NCBI GenBank assembly: GCA_938022205.1
Contig: CALIEB010000002.1
Coordinates: forward strand, 186,001 to 250,000
DNA from: an uncultured Anaerolineae bacterium
GTDB taxonomy: Bacteria > Chloroflexota > Anaerolineae > Aggregatilineales > Phototrophicaceae
Length of the DNA: 64,000 nt
Reading direction: 5' to 3'
Below are positions 8,579 through 16,774 of the stretch, in pieces. A program made the position numbers and the translations under genes. The notes beneath the pieces are model-generated. The model was not told the DNA's origin. It ran no database searches and worked only from the letters and a program-made list of their open reading frames with translations. How positions within the stretch are numbered: position 1 is the stretch's first letter; every line of letters starts with the position of its first letter.

Positions 8579-9345
8579 AGCGAAATCACCGCTCCAAACC
8601 GCCCCGTGTTGCCCTTTTCGGCGCGATGGCTGTAAAATTCATCGGTGCGCTCGTAGGTGCAAATGCCCATAATCTCAATGTGCTGCACGCCCGCACGCTG
8701 CAGGTCACGCCTGTTAGCTTCCCAAAGGTCAACATAAGCGGTGTTGTCGTCGGGGTCACGCGCGACAATCCCCTCAAGGTCGCCATAAGCGTCAGCCATT
8801 GCCGCCACGACTTCCTCGCCTACTTGAAAGTGGCGCGCTGAGATGCTGGGTCCGATAAGCGCGCGGATGTCCTGTGGGCGTGAGCCAAATGCCTGCACCA
8901 TCGCCGCCACCGTCGCGCTGCCTACGCCCTTGACCGTACCACGCCAGCCCGCGTGGGCAATGCCAATCGCTTTTTGCACAGGGTCATGAAACAACAGCGG
9001 TGTGCAATCGGCATAGCGCATGACCAGCGGCAAGTCAGGCTGGTTGGTCACCATCGCGTCCGCTTGCCCCAACCACCGCCGCTGCGATACGGGCTGCATG
9101 GCAACCACCACATCCGCGCCATGCACCTGCCATGTCGTGACGGCGCGCTGACCGTTGACACCCAATGCCGCGTAGATGCGCTCGTGGTTCTGGCGCACGG
9201 CAGCGGGCGTGTCGCCCACTGTGCCGCCCAGATTAAGCGAAGCAAACGGCGCGGAGCTTACGCCACCGTGCCGCGTAAACACGCCGTGCCGCACGTCTAG
9301 CTCCCCATAGTAATAGCGCAAGTTTTGATAGGTTGCCACTTCCAT
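8575..9345 (-). CDS. pgeF: Peptidoglycan editing factor / polyphenol oxidase family (PgeF, YfiH, YlmD)
   Basis: A 256-aa member of the YfiH/YlmD family. Members have laccase-like activity in vitro and purine-nucleoside phosphorylase activity, and E. coli PgeF removes misincorporated L-Ser from peptidoglycan precursors. Signatures are TRHGGVSSAPFASLNLG near the N-terminus, TTWQVHGADV, ADCTPLLFHDP, IAHAGWRGTVKGV, and the metal-binding Cys/His set in GICTYERTDEFYSHRAEKG near the end. It is the first gene of the minus-strand operon and has a strong promoter at 9375-9404. Confidence 0.95.
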   Translation of the reverse strand: MEVATYQNLRYYYGELDVRHGVFTRHGGVSSAPFASLNLGGTVGDTPAAVRQNHERIYAALGVNGQRAVTTWQVHGADVVVAMQPVSQRRWLGQADAMVTNQPDLPLVMRYADCTPLLFHDPVQKAIGIAHAGWRGTVKGVGSATVAAMVQAFGSRPQDIRALIGPSISARHFQVGEEVVAAMADAYGDLEGIVARDPDDNTAYVDLWEANRRDLQRAGVQHIEIMGICTYERTDEFYSHRAEKGNTGRFGAVISL

Positions 9346-9374
9346 GCACGTAGCCTCTCAGTGAATGTTTTACA

Positions 9375-9404
9375 ATTATAAGCAAATCAACCGCAAATTG
9401 TCAC
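9375..9404 (-). promoter_or_regulatory. Promoter for the pgeF operon
   Basis: On the minus strand a perfect TATAAT (9375-9380) lies 18 bp from GTGACA (9399-9404), about 30 bp before the pgeF ATG. Its -35 box overlaps the -35 box of the divergent kinase promoter by five bases. Confidence 0.6.
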
Positions 9405-9428
9405 GGTTAGCGGAAACCGTGCTATACT
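9398..9428 (+). promoter_or_regulatory. Promoter for the histidine kinase gene with an internal dyad
   Basis: TTGTCA (9398-9403) and TATACT (9423-9428) are good hexamers but sit 19 bp apart, longer than the usual 17. Most of the spacer is an inverted repeat, CACGGTT (9402-9408) and AACCGTG (9415-9421). This geometry recalls promoters twisted into alignment by MerR-type activators. No regulator gene lies next to it. Confidence 0.5.
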
Positions 9429-9478
9429 GTCATGGTGAGGATTCGCGTTGATTCACGCAGGCAGGAAGGCTAGCCACG

Positions 9479-10552
9479 ATGAACTTTGACCAAGACCACG
9501 TAAGTAGCGACCCTAAGCAAGAGATTCTTGACCTCTTGACGCAAGAGATGACGCAGACGCGCCGCCGCCTTGCCGAAGTCAAGTCACAAATCGAGACCAC
9601 GCAAGCTCAAGTTGACCGCGAGCAAAACCGCTATTCGAGCTTGATGATTGAGATTCGCAACATCAAAGACAACCTTGACACCATCCCCCGTGAAGACATC
9701 CGCGACAAATACGACGAGGCGTTGGATGCACGTTTTCGCATGACGACCATGCGTGGACAGCTGGAACGCTTGGAATCAACATATGAGATGCTCGAGCAAA
9801 AGCAAACCTTGCTGGCGCAGATTAGCAGCAAGCTACAGGGTGCCGAGATGCTTGTTGCCGACGACGACAGCGGCAAAGGTCACCATGAGCTTGACATTGT
9901 CGGCATCATCAATGCCCAAGAGGACGAGCGGCTTAAGCTGTCGCGGCAAATCCATGACAGCATCGCGCAATCGCTCACCACGTTCATTTTGCAAGCGGAA
10001 ATCTGCCAAAAGCTGTTTGACCGCAACCCCGAGCGCGCCGCCGAAGAGCTTGCACAGCTCAAAACAGCCGCCAGCACCACCTTTCAAAAAGTGCGCGACT
10101 TCATCTTTGACTTGCGCCCGATGATGTTGGATGACTTGGGCGTTGCGCCGACCGTCAAACGCCACGTCACGCTTTACCGCGAAAAGCACGACATTGAAAC
10201 ACAGCTGGAACTTAAGGGCGAAGACACGCGGCTGGAGAACTATAAAGAGGTGATGATTTTCCGCGCCATCCAAGACCTTATGAACATGGCGCGCGATTAT
10301 TCACAGCCGACCAAAGTCACCGTGCGCCTTGACATGTCGGGCAAAACGGTGCGCATCACGGTCGAGGACGACGGGCGCGCGCTGGATGCCAACCGCGTGT
10401 TCGACAAAGAAGAAGAGCACATTAACGATGCTCGCATCAAGACATTGCGCATGATAAAAAGTAAGTTTGAGCTAGTCGGCGGGTCGATTGCCATCAACAG
10501 CAGTGAAAGTGATGGCACGATTGTGCGCTTAGAGTTGCCAGTCGAGGGCTAA
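9479..10552 (+). CDS. DegS/NarX-type sensor histidine kinase with long coiled coil; ATP pocket degenerate
   Basis: A 357-aa cytoplasmic protein without membrane segments. Residues 14-120 form a long coiled coil. The dimerisation/phosphoacceptor helix contains QIHDSIAQSL with His159-Asp160, the HisKA_3 pattern, followed by DLRPMMLDDLGV (211-222), typical of this class. The C-terminal GHKL-like domain is odd. The N box reads FRAIQDLMNMARDYS (261-275), the G1 box reads EDDGRALD instead of a DxGxG motif, and the glycine-rich G2 loop is replaced by DARIKTLRMIKSK. ATP binding is therefore doubtful. It sits 152 bp upstream of the Tad operon, whose CpaE carries a receiver domain, so the two may form a signalling pair (inferred). 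Confidence 0.88.
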   Translation: MNFDQDHVSSDPKQEILDLLTQEMTQTRRRLAEVKSQIETTQAQVDREQNRYSSLMIEIRNIKDNLDTIPREDIRDKYDEALDARFRMTTMRGQLERLESTYEMLEQKQTLLAQISSKLQGAEMLVADDDSGKGHHELDIVGIINAQEDERLKLSRQIHDSIAQSLTTFILQAEICQKLFDRNPERAAEELAQLKTAASTTFQKVRDFIFDLRPMMLDDLGVAPTVKRHVTLYREKHDIETQLELKGEDTRLENYKEVMIFRAIQDLMNMARDYSQPTKVTVRLDMSGKTVRITVEDDGRALDANRVFDKEEEHINDARIKTLRMIKSKFELVGGSIAINSSESDGTIVRLELPVEG

Positions 10553-10557
10553 ACCGC

Positions 10558-10590
10558 GTGCCAAGATTGCGGATATAGTGTACAATCTTG
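10558..10590 (+). promoter_or_regulatory. Candidate Tad operon promoter overlapped by a perfect dyad
   Basis: GTGCCA (10558-10563) and TACAAT (10581-10586) are 17 bp apart. A perfect 8-bp inverted repeat, CAAGATTG (10562-10569) and CAATCTTG (10583-10590), overlaps both hexamers and has a 13-bp spacer. This suggests an operator. The predicted leader is about 110 nt. Confidence 0.45.
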
Positions 10591-10704
10591 AATATCTCGT
10601 TACGTCACATGACACCATAGTTGCGCTTAGCTTAACAACACACGTTTTTTATTGAAGCAGGCGCGTCGACGCTTGCAGCCTTAGCACCTGCGGAGGGATT
10701 GGGA

Positions 10705-11898
10705 ATGAATCGTACACGCGTTTTAATCATTGTGTCGCTGCTCCTTGTGATTGTTGGGGTGATGATTGCGCTAGCATTAGTGAACCAAAGTCGCGGAACA
10801 GTCACCGTCACCACAGCTGGTGACACCAACGTGGCACAGCAAGGCACACCTGTCGCACAAGCGGCGGCAACCGCGCTGCCGACCGTCACACCCGTGCCTT
10901 ATGTTGAGGTTGTGATTGCGATTCAGGACATCCCGCGCGGCACCCGCGTTGCGGCGAACGCAGTGACCATCGTGCTTTGGCCCGAAGAAGCGGCACCCGT
11001 AGCAGGTTACAGCAACATTGAGGACGTGCTTGGCAAGATTGCTCGCACAGACATCTATCGCGAGCAACCTATCCTCTCCAACATCTTAGTCGACGACTTC
11101 CAAAGCCTTGCCACCGTTGGCTCTGACGCGGCGGCAATTATCCCACCCAACCGCGTGGCGGTAGCAATCCCGATTGACCGTCTGACGAGCGTCGCCTATG
11201 CCATTCGTCCGGGTGACCGCGTCGACATCATCACCTCGCTGCTGTTCGTGGACGTTGACCAAACCTTCCAGACCATTGAACCCAACCAGTTTAACTTGGT
11301 GAACCTTGTGCTTGGTGAGGTTGACCCGCGCACCGGCACGCAGCCACGCACGCTGCAAATCGACCCCCTCACTATTCGCGGCGCGTTTGACTCGCGCGTG
11401 CTGCCGGGCGGGTTCGTCACGCCCATCCTGATTAGCCCATCAGAACAACCGCGCCCGCGCCTTGCCGCCCAGCGCACGGTACAAGACGCGGTGGTTATCT
11501 GGCTGGGCGACTTCCCGCTCGACGGGCGCATCTTCCGCCCCGCGCCCACGCCAACCATCCCCGTGCCGACCAACACGCCTGCGCCCAATCAGCAAGGACA
11601 GCAGCAGGCTCAGCCTGCTCCCACAGCCACACCCGCACGTCCTGACATCATCACGCTAGCGGTATCGCCGCAAGATGCCGTCGTGCTGACGTGGATGGTC
11701 GAGGCAGGGTTGCCGCTAACGTTTGCGCTGCGTTCCGCACAAACCAGCTCGCTGCCGCTGACGGATTCGGTCACGTTGGATTACATCATGACACGCTTCA
11801 ACATCTTGCTGCCGGAAAAGTTCAACTACAGCATCGAACCTGCCATTCGCAGCATTCGCCAAATCGAAATCGGCAACCGTATCCAGCTTCGTCAGTAA
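10705..11898 (+). CDS. cpaB: Flp/Tad pilus assembly protein CpaB (RcpC), SAF domain
   Basis: A 397-aa protein. An N-terminal membrane helix (about 4-25) is followed by a SAF domain, recognisable in VVIAIQDIPRGTRVAANAV, IYREQPILSNIL and the later VAVAIPIDRLTSVAYAIRPGDRVDI. Near residue 285-315 a Pro/Thr/Gln-rich linker interrupts the C-terminal part. In Proteobacteria CpaB/RcpC works in the envelope with the Tad secretin, but no secretin gene is present here. I chose the ATG at 10705 because GGAGGG sits 7 bp before it. A TTG two codons upstream is less likely. It starts a unidirectional block through tadC. Confidence 0.9.
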   Translation: MNRTRVLIIVSLLLVIVGVMIALALVNQSRGTVTVTTAGDTNVAQQGTPVAQAAATALPTVTPVPYVEVVIAIQDIPRGTRVAANAVTIVLWPEEAAPVAGYSNIEDVLGKIARTDIYREQPILSNILVDDFQSLATVGSDAAAIIPPNRVAVAIPIDRLTSVAYAIRPGDRVDIITSLLFVDVDQTFQTIEPNQFNLVNLVLGEVDPRTGTQPRTLQIDPLTIRGAFDSRVLPGGFVTPILISPSEQPRPRLAAQRTVQDAVVIWLGDFPLDGRIFRPAPTPTIPVPTNTPAPNQQGQQQAQPAPTATPARPDIITLAVSPQDAVVLTWMVEAGLPLTFALRSAQTSSLPLTDSVTLDYIMTRFNILLPEKFNYSIEPAIRSIRQIEIGNRIQLRQ

Positions 11899-11929
11899 TC
11901 CGTCGCAAGCGAGCCAATTACGAGGTGCT

Positions 11930-13267
11930 ATGAGCAACGACAAAGAAATCATTACCATTCTATTAGTCGACGATGTCGCCGAAGTGCGCGAGAGCATCAA
12001 GAAGATGCTATCGTTTGAACCCGACTTTAAGTACGTGGGCGGGGCTGGCACGGGGCGCGAGGGCGTGCAAATGGCTAAAGAGCTGAAGCCTGACATCGTC
12101 ATGATGGACATCAACATGCCCGACATGGATGGCTTGGAAGCTGCCAAGCACATCAGCAAGGCACTGCCCGCCACTGGCATCATCATGATGTCCGTGCAAA
12201 ACGACCAAGACTATATGAACCGCGCCATGTTGGCGGGGGCGCGCTTTTTCCTCGCCAAGCCCGTCGACATGGACCCCCTGCACAACACCGTGCGCAGCGT
12301 GTTCCAAACCCATGTTAAACCCACCAAGCAGATGCTCGAGCGCATTTCCGCCAGTGCTTCCACAAGCGTCATCGAATACAGCGAGGACGAAGGCAAGCTA
12401 GGCAACCGTGCAGGGCATGTTATCGTGGTGTACAGCCCACAAGGCGGCGTTGGCAAGACCATGCTCGCCACAAGCCTCGCGAGTGGTTTAATGAAAGAAG
12501 GCATTAAGACGCTGCTCGTAGACAGTGACCTTGAGTTTGGCGACGTGGGCGCGTTCTTGGATTTACGCTCACAGCGCACGATTGTCGACGCTATCGAAGA
12601 GGTCGCTTCGTTGGATGACCCCGACTATTTCGATAGCATGGTAGCGACACACAATAGCGGCATTAAAGTGCTGCTTGCGCCGCCACGCGCCAGCATCGGT
12701 ATGGATTTACGCCAAAATCAACCGCACATGGTGGCTGAGGTCATCAAGCAAGTGCGCTACTTCTACGACTTTGTGGTGGTAGACGCTTCGCGCCAGCTCG
12801 ACATGCTGAACTCGACTCTCTTTGAAATTTCGTCCAAAATTGTGCTGATTACACAGCCCTCGCTAACCTCCGTCAAGAACACCCGCATGGTGCTAGCGTT
12901 GTTTGAAGAGAACGGCTTCACGCAAGAACGCATCGCTGTGGTCGTCAACAAGGGCATTGAAAAGCCCACCAACAAAATTGTGCCGCCCATCGAAAAAATT
13001 CAAGCCTATCTCAAACGCCCCATTGAAGGCATGATTCCGCTGGTGGACGACGTGTTGATTTTGAGCGCAATCAATCGTGGCGTGCCGCTGATTGCCTCCG
13101 ACCGCGACCAGAATAAAACGCCGCTTAAGCAATTGCATCAACTTTCTGACCATTTGTATGCTACACTAATGGGAGAAGCGACCGAACAAAAGATCAAGAA
13201 CACGCCGCAACAGCAGCAGCCCCAAAAGCGCGGAGGCGTTTTAGGCGGCTTGTTCGGCAACCGTTAA
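11930..13267 (+). CDS. cpaE: CpaE/TadZ-like pilus localisation ATPase with an intact receiver domain
   Basis: A 445-aa protein with two domains. Residues 6-128 are a response-regulator receiver with all key residues visible: Asp14/Asp15, phosphoacceptor Asp60 in MMDINMPDMDG, Ser88 and Lys110 in FLAKP. Residues 160-420 are a ParA/MinD-type ATPase with P-loop QGGVGKT (171-177). The signature lysine of the deviant Walker A is Gln171. Asp198 lies in LLVDSDLEFGDVGAFLD. The tail is Gln/Pro/Gly-rich. TadZ/CpaE positions the pilus machine, and in well-studied CpaE the N-terminal domain is a non-phosphorylatable pseudo-receiver. The intact acidic pocket here suggests phosphorylation control. Confidence 0.92.
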   Translation: MSNDKEIITILLVDDVAEVRESIKKMLSFEPDFKYVGGAGTGREGVQMAKELKPDIVMMDINMPDMDGLEAAKHISKALPATGIIMMSVQNDQDYMNRAMLAGARFFLAKPVDMDPLHNTVRSVFQTHVKPTKQMLERISASASTSVIEYSEDEGKLGNRAGHVIVVYSPQGGVGKTMLATSLASGLMKEGIKTLLVDSDLEFGDVGAFLDLRSQRTIVDAIEEVASLDDPDYFDSMVATHNSGIKVLLAPPRASIGMDLRQNQPHMVAEVIKQVRYFYDFVVVDASRQLDMLNSTLFEISSKIVLITQPSLTSVKNTRMVLALFEENGFTQERIAVVVNKGIEKPTNKIVPPIEKIQAYLKRPIEGMIPLVDDVLILSAINRGVPLIASDRDQNKTPLKQLHQLSDHLYATLMGEATEQKIKNTPQQQQPQKRGGVLGGLFGNR

Positions 13268-13290
13268 CTTAGTGCTTTGGAGAGCAGCTC

Positions 13291-14724
13291 ATGTCCTTGA
13301 TAAACCGCATGAACAAACCGCCGCAGCAAGGTGGTGGTGGGCAAAAGCCCCCGAGCCAGATGACCGAAGAGGAACGCCGCCGCTTGATGCAGCAGCGCGC
13401 CGAGATGGAAAAACGCAAGGCACTTGCGACAGGTGGCGCAGGTGGTAGCCAGCGCTCCGGCGACAGCTATGCCGAAATCAAAACGCGCATCCAAACCAAG
13501 CTCATGGCGGAAATCGACCAGTCGATGGATTTATCGCGCAAGGACGAGGTGCGCCGCCAAATTCAGGAGCTTTTCAACGCCATTCTCGCAGAAGAACAGA
13601 TGGTCATTGCCAAAGCAGAGCGCGAACGTCTGTTTGACGCGGTCTGCGCCGACATTATTGGCTTTGGACCCCTTGACGCTTTGCTACAAGACGAGAGCAT
13701 TTCCGAAATCATGGTCAACGGGCCAAAGCACATCTTTGTGGAGCGCGGCGGGCATGTGACCCTTTCAGGCGTAACGTTTGACACGGAAGAACACGTGCTA
13801 CGCATTATCGACCGCATCGTGTCGCCGCTTGGTCGCCGCGTAGATGAAAGCTCGCCTTTGTGCGATGCGCGCTTGCCTGATGGCTCGCGTGTGAACATTG
13901 TCATCCGCCCCGTCGCGCTGTGCGGTCCCACCATTACCATCCGCAAATTCGCCAAAAAACCCTTAAGCATTAACGACTTGATACGCTTCGGCTCGATGAC
14001 GCAGGAAATCGCCGACTTCTTGCGCGCTTGCGTTATTGGGCGGCTCAACATGGTCGTAAGCGGCGGCACGGGCAGCGGCAAAACCACCCTGCTCAACGTG
14101 CTGTCTAGCTTCATCCCCAACGATGAGCGCATCATCACCGTCGAAAACGCGGCAGAGCTGCAGCTGCAGCAGGAGCATGTCGTGCCGCTCGAGACGCGCT
14201 CTGCCAACATTGAAGGCAAAGGCGCAATTACCATTCAAGACCTCGTGATTAACTGCTTGCGTATGCGCCCTGAGCGCATCGTCGTCGGTGAGTGTCGCGG
14301 CGGCGAAGCTCTCGACATGCTTCAAGCGATGAACACGGGTCACGACGGCTCGCTCACGACGTTGCACGCTAACACCCCACGCGATGCCATCTCCCGCCTT
14401 GAAGTGATGTGCTTGATGTCAGGCATGGACTTGCCGGTGCGTGCCATCCGCGAGCAAATTGCCAGCGCGGTGGATGTCATTTGCCAGCAGCAGCGTTTGC
14501 GCGACGGCTCACGCAAGATTTTGTTCATCACCGAAGTGCAAGGCATGGAAGGCGAGATGATTACCATGTCGGACATCTTCGAGTTTGAGCAAACAGGCTT
14601 AGAGAAGAACAAGATTATTGGGCGCATCCGCCCCACCGGCATCCGTCCCAAGTTCCTCGAGCGTATCGAGGACGCGGGCATCATCCTGCCGCCTTCTATC
14701 TTTGGCGTGGGACAGCGGCGTTAG
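13291..14724 (+). CDS. cpaF: Tad pilus assembly ATPase CpaF/TadA
   Basis: A 477-aa hexameric secretion ATPase of the VirB11/GspE superfamily that powers pilus extension, and in some species retraction. A Gln/Gly-rich and basic N-terminus (1-60) precedes the N-terminal domain. The core has Walker A GGTGSGKT (258-265, Lys264), the Asp-box-like stretch, and Walker B near 329-338 (ERIVVGECRG). The His-box region HDGSLTTLHANTPRDAISRLE follows. The length fits the family. The start ATG at 13291 has GGAG 9 bp upstream and follows cpaE by 23 bp. Confidence 0.96.
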   Translation: MSLINRMNKPPQQGGGGQKPPSQMTEEERRRLMQQRAEMEKRKALATGGAGGSQRSGDSYAEIKTRIQTKLMAEIDQSMDLSRKDEVRRQIQELFNAILAEEQMVIAKAERERLFDAVCADIIGFGPLDALLQDESISEIMVNGPKHIFVERGGHVTLSGVTFDTEEHVLRIIDRIVSPLGRRVDESSPLCDARLPDGSRVNIVIRPVALCGPTITIRKFAKKPLSINDLIRFGSMTQEIADFLRACVIGRLNMVVSGGTGSGKTTLLNVLSSFIPNDERIITVENAAELQLQQEHVVPLETRSANIEGKGAITIQDLVINCLRMRPERIVVGECRGGEALDMLQAMNTGHDGSLTTLHANTPRDAISRLEVMCLMSGMDLPVRAIREQIASAVDVICQQQRLRDGSRKILFITEVQGMEGEMITMSDIFEFEQTGLEKNKIIGRIRPTGIRPKFLERIEDAGIILPPSIFGVGQRR

Positions 14725-14777
14725 TCGCTCACAGCACATGACGGCACAGCACGTTATCGTTTTGGAGTAGGGACGCG

Positions 14778-15797
14778 ATGGAACTGCAACCAGAAATCAT
14801 TATCATCGGTATCGGGGTACTTTTGATCTTAGTTATCATGATTGGCGGCTTTTTGCTCACTAAACGCGAGGAAAAGCTGCTCGAGCATCGTTTTGAAGAC
14901 CTTGAACGCGACATCGTCGAAGCGCAAACGTTCGTTAAACAGCAGGAAGAAGAAGACCTGCAGCTAGAGCGCAAATCAAGCAGCGTTTTGCAGGACAGCC
15001 GCAAGCTCTTCGAGCCGCTTAACAAAGCACTCGGTGAGCGAAAATTTGGCAAGTCGTGGCGTTTGAAGCTGGCGCGCGCCAACCTCAAGCTCACGGTGGC
15101 AGAGTTTGCGCTGTTGCATGTCGCCACAACAGTCGGCTTTTTCACGGCAGCTTATCTCGTGCTGTTTCAGGGTGACATCCTCATGTCCACCATTTCAGGC
15201 ATCGTGGGCTTTTTCGCGCCGCGCATTTACGTCGGGCGGCTGATTAGCAAACGCTTGATTGACTTTGAAACGCAGCTCCCCGACACGTTGGGCTTGTGGA
15301 CAAACGCCCTGCGCTCTGGGTATAGCGTGCTACAAGCGATGGAAGCCATTGCCCGCGACGCGGCAGAACCGACCAAGACCGAGTTCCATCGCGTCGTCAA
15401 AGAGGTGCAAATCGGCATCGACATGACCGACGCGCTGGACCACTTGCTAGAGCGCGTCGAAAGCCCTGACCTTGACCTCGTGATCACGGCGGTCAACATT
15501 CAGCGCGAAGTCGGCGGTAACCTGGCTGAAATTCTCGAGGTGATTAGCAGCACCATCCGCGAGCGCATTAAGCTCAAGGGGGAAATTCGCGTCTTGACCT
15601 CGCAAGGACGCATCACAGGCTATCTCATCAGCTTCTTGCCCATCATTCTGGCGTTGTTCTTGAACGGCGTTAGCCCGGGCTACATGGGCTTGATGTTCGA
15701 AGACCGCAGCTGTGGCTGGCCCATGTTGGGCGCGGGGCTTGCGCTCATCGGCATCGGCACAGCACTCATCCAAAAAATCGTCGACATTGAGATTTAG
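14778..15797 (+). CDS. tadB: Tad pilus inner-membrane platform protein TadB
   Basis: A 339-aa protein of the type II secretion F-domain family. An N-terminal helix (about 8-30) is followed by a charged coiled segment (30-75), a paired helix region near 110-150, the T2SSF cytoplasmic domain (about 165-290; LPDTLGLWTNALRSGYSVLQAM and NIQREVGGNLAEIL are typical) and two C-terminal helices. With TadC it forms the membrane platform that CpaF drives. GGAGTAGGG lies just before the ATG. Confidence 0.93.
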   Translation: MELQPEIIIIGIGVLLILVIMIGGFLLTKREEKLLEHRFEDLERDIVEAQTFVKQQEEEDLQLERKSSSVLQDSRKLFEPLNKALGERKFGKSWRLKLARANLKLTVAEFALLHVATTVGFFTAAYLVLFQGDILMSTISGIVGFFAPRIYVGRLISKRLIDFETQLPDTLGLWTNALRSGYSVLQAMEAIARDAAEPTKTEFHRVVKEVQIGIDMTDALDHLLERVESPDLDLVITAVNIQREVGGNLAEILEVISSTIRERIKLKGEIRVLTSQGRITGYLISFLPIILALFLNGVSPGYMGLMFEDRSCGWPMLGAGLALIGIGTALIQKIVDIEI

Positions 15798-15809
15798 AAA
15801 GGCGCAGCG

Positions 15810-16757
15810 ATGGAACTAGCACAACTACTTCCTGTCATTGTTGTCGTCGGCATAGGCATCCTAGTCGGGCTAATGATTTACGTCAGCATGCGCGAGGACA
15901 AAGGCGTTGACCCGCTAGAAGAACGCCTCGCCATGTACGCCGAACGCGAGCAAACGATTGAGTCCCTAGAGCAAGCTGAGCTGTCGGTGTCGTTCAAAGA
16001 CCGCGTCATCTTGCCGATGATTAAGAGCTTTTCCAAGTTCATCACCAAATTCACGCCACAAAAGCAGCTGGAATCCACGCGCCGCTTGCTAGAGCTGGCG
16101 GGACAAACGACTGACCCGACCGTATTCTTTATGCAGCGCATTGCCTTCACAATTCTGCTCGGTATCGGCGGCATCATGCTAGGCTTTGTCGTCATGAAAG
16201 CCGAGTTCAGCACGGCGATTCTCTACTCGATTGGTGGCTTTGCGCTGGGGTTCTATTTCCCAGTGCTTTCGCTCAACAGCAAAATCAAGAAACGCCAAGA
16301 GAACATCGTTAAGGCACTGCCCGACGCGCTCGACCTGTTAGTGATTTGCGTGGAAGCCGGCTTGGGCTTAGACGCGGCAATGGGCAAGGTTTACGAAAAA
16401 TGGGATAACGAGCTTGCGCTGGCGTTTGGGCGCGTGCTGCGCGAAATTCAGCTGGGCAAGGTGCGCCGCGATGCCATGCGCGACATGGCGGCACGCATGG
16501 ACGTTGCCGATGTTAACGCCTTCACAGCGGCAATTATCCAAGCCGAGCAGCTCGGCGTGAGCATGGCGAAAATCTTGCGCGTGCAATCCGACCAGATGCG
16601 CGTGAAACGCCGCCAGCGCGCCCAAGAAAAAGCGCAGCAAGCCCCAGTGAAGATGATGCTGCCGATGGTTTTGCTCATCTTCCCCTCGATTTGGATTGTG
16701 CTGTTGGGTCCTGCCGTGCTGAAGCTCATGCGAACCGACACAGGCGGCGCGTTTTAA
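15810..16757 (+). CDS. tadC: Tad pilus inner-membrane platform protein TadC
   Basis: A 315-aa partner of TadB with the same plan: N-terminal helix (5-26), a linker, paired helices near 110-150, a T2SSF domain with KALPDALDLLVICVEAGLGL and ADVNAFTAAIIQAEQLG, and terminal helices ending in LLGPAVLKLM. It begins 12 bp after tadB. It ends the Tad block. No Flp pilin, TadE/F minor pilin, prepilin peptidase or secretin follows, and a terminator-like hairpin sits just downstream. Confidence 0.93.
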   Translation: MELAQLLPVIVVVGIGILVGLMIYVSMREDKGVDPLEERLAMYAEREQTIESLEQAELSVSFKDRVILPMIKSFSKFITKFTPQKQLESTRRLLELAGQTTDPTVFFMQRIAFTILLGIGGIMLGFVVMKAEFSTAILYSIGGFALGFYFPVLSLNSKIKKRQENIVKALPDALDLLVICVEAGLGLDAAMGKVYEKWDNELALAFGRVLREIQLGKVRRDAMRDMAARMDVADVNAFTAAIIQAEQLGVSMAKILRVQSDQMRVKRRQRAQEKAQQAPVKMMLPMVLLIFPSIWIVLLGPAVLKLMRTDTGGAF

Positions 16758-16774
16758 GGCAGAGGCATACGACC

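Noticed and set aside
16691-16774. Longer comF start inside tadC
   Set aside because: The extension is a Arg/His-rich frame of tadC and is followed by a better-placed ATG.
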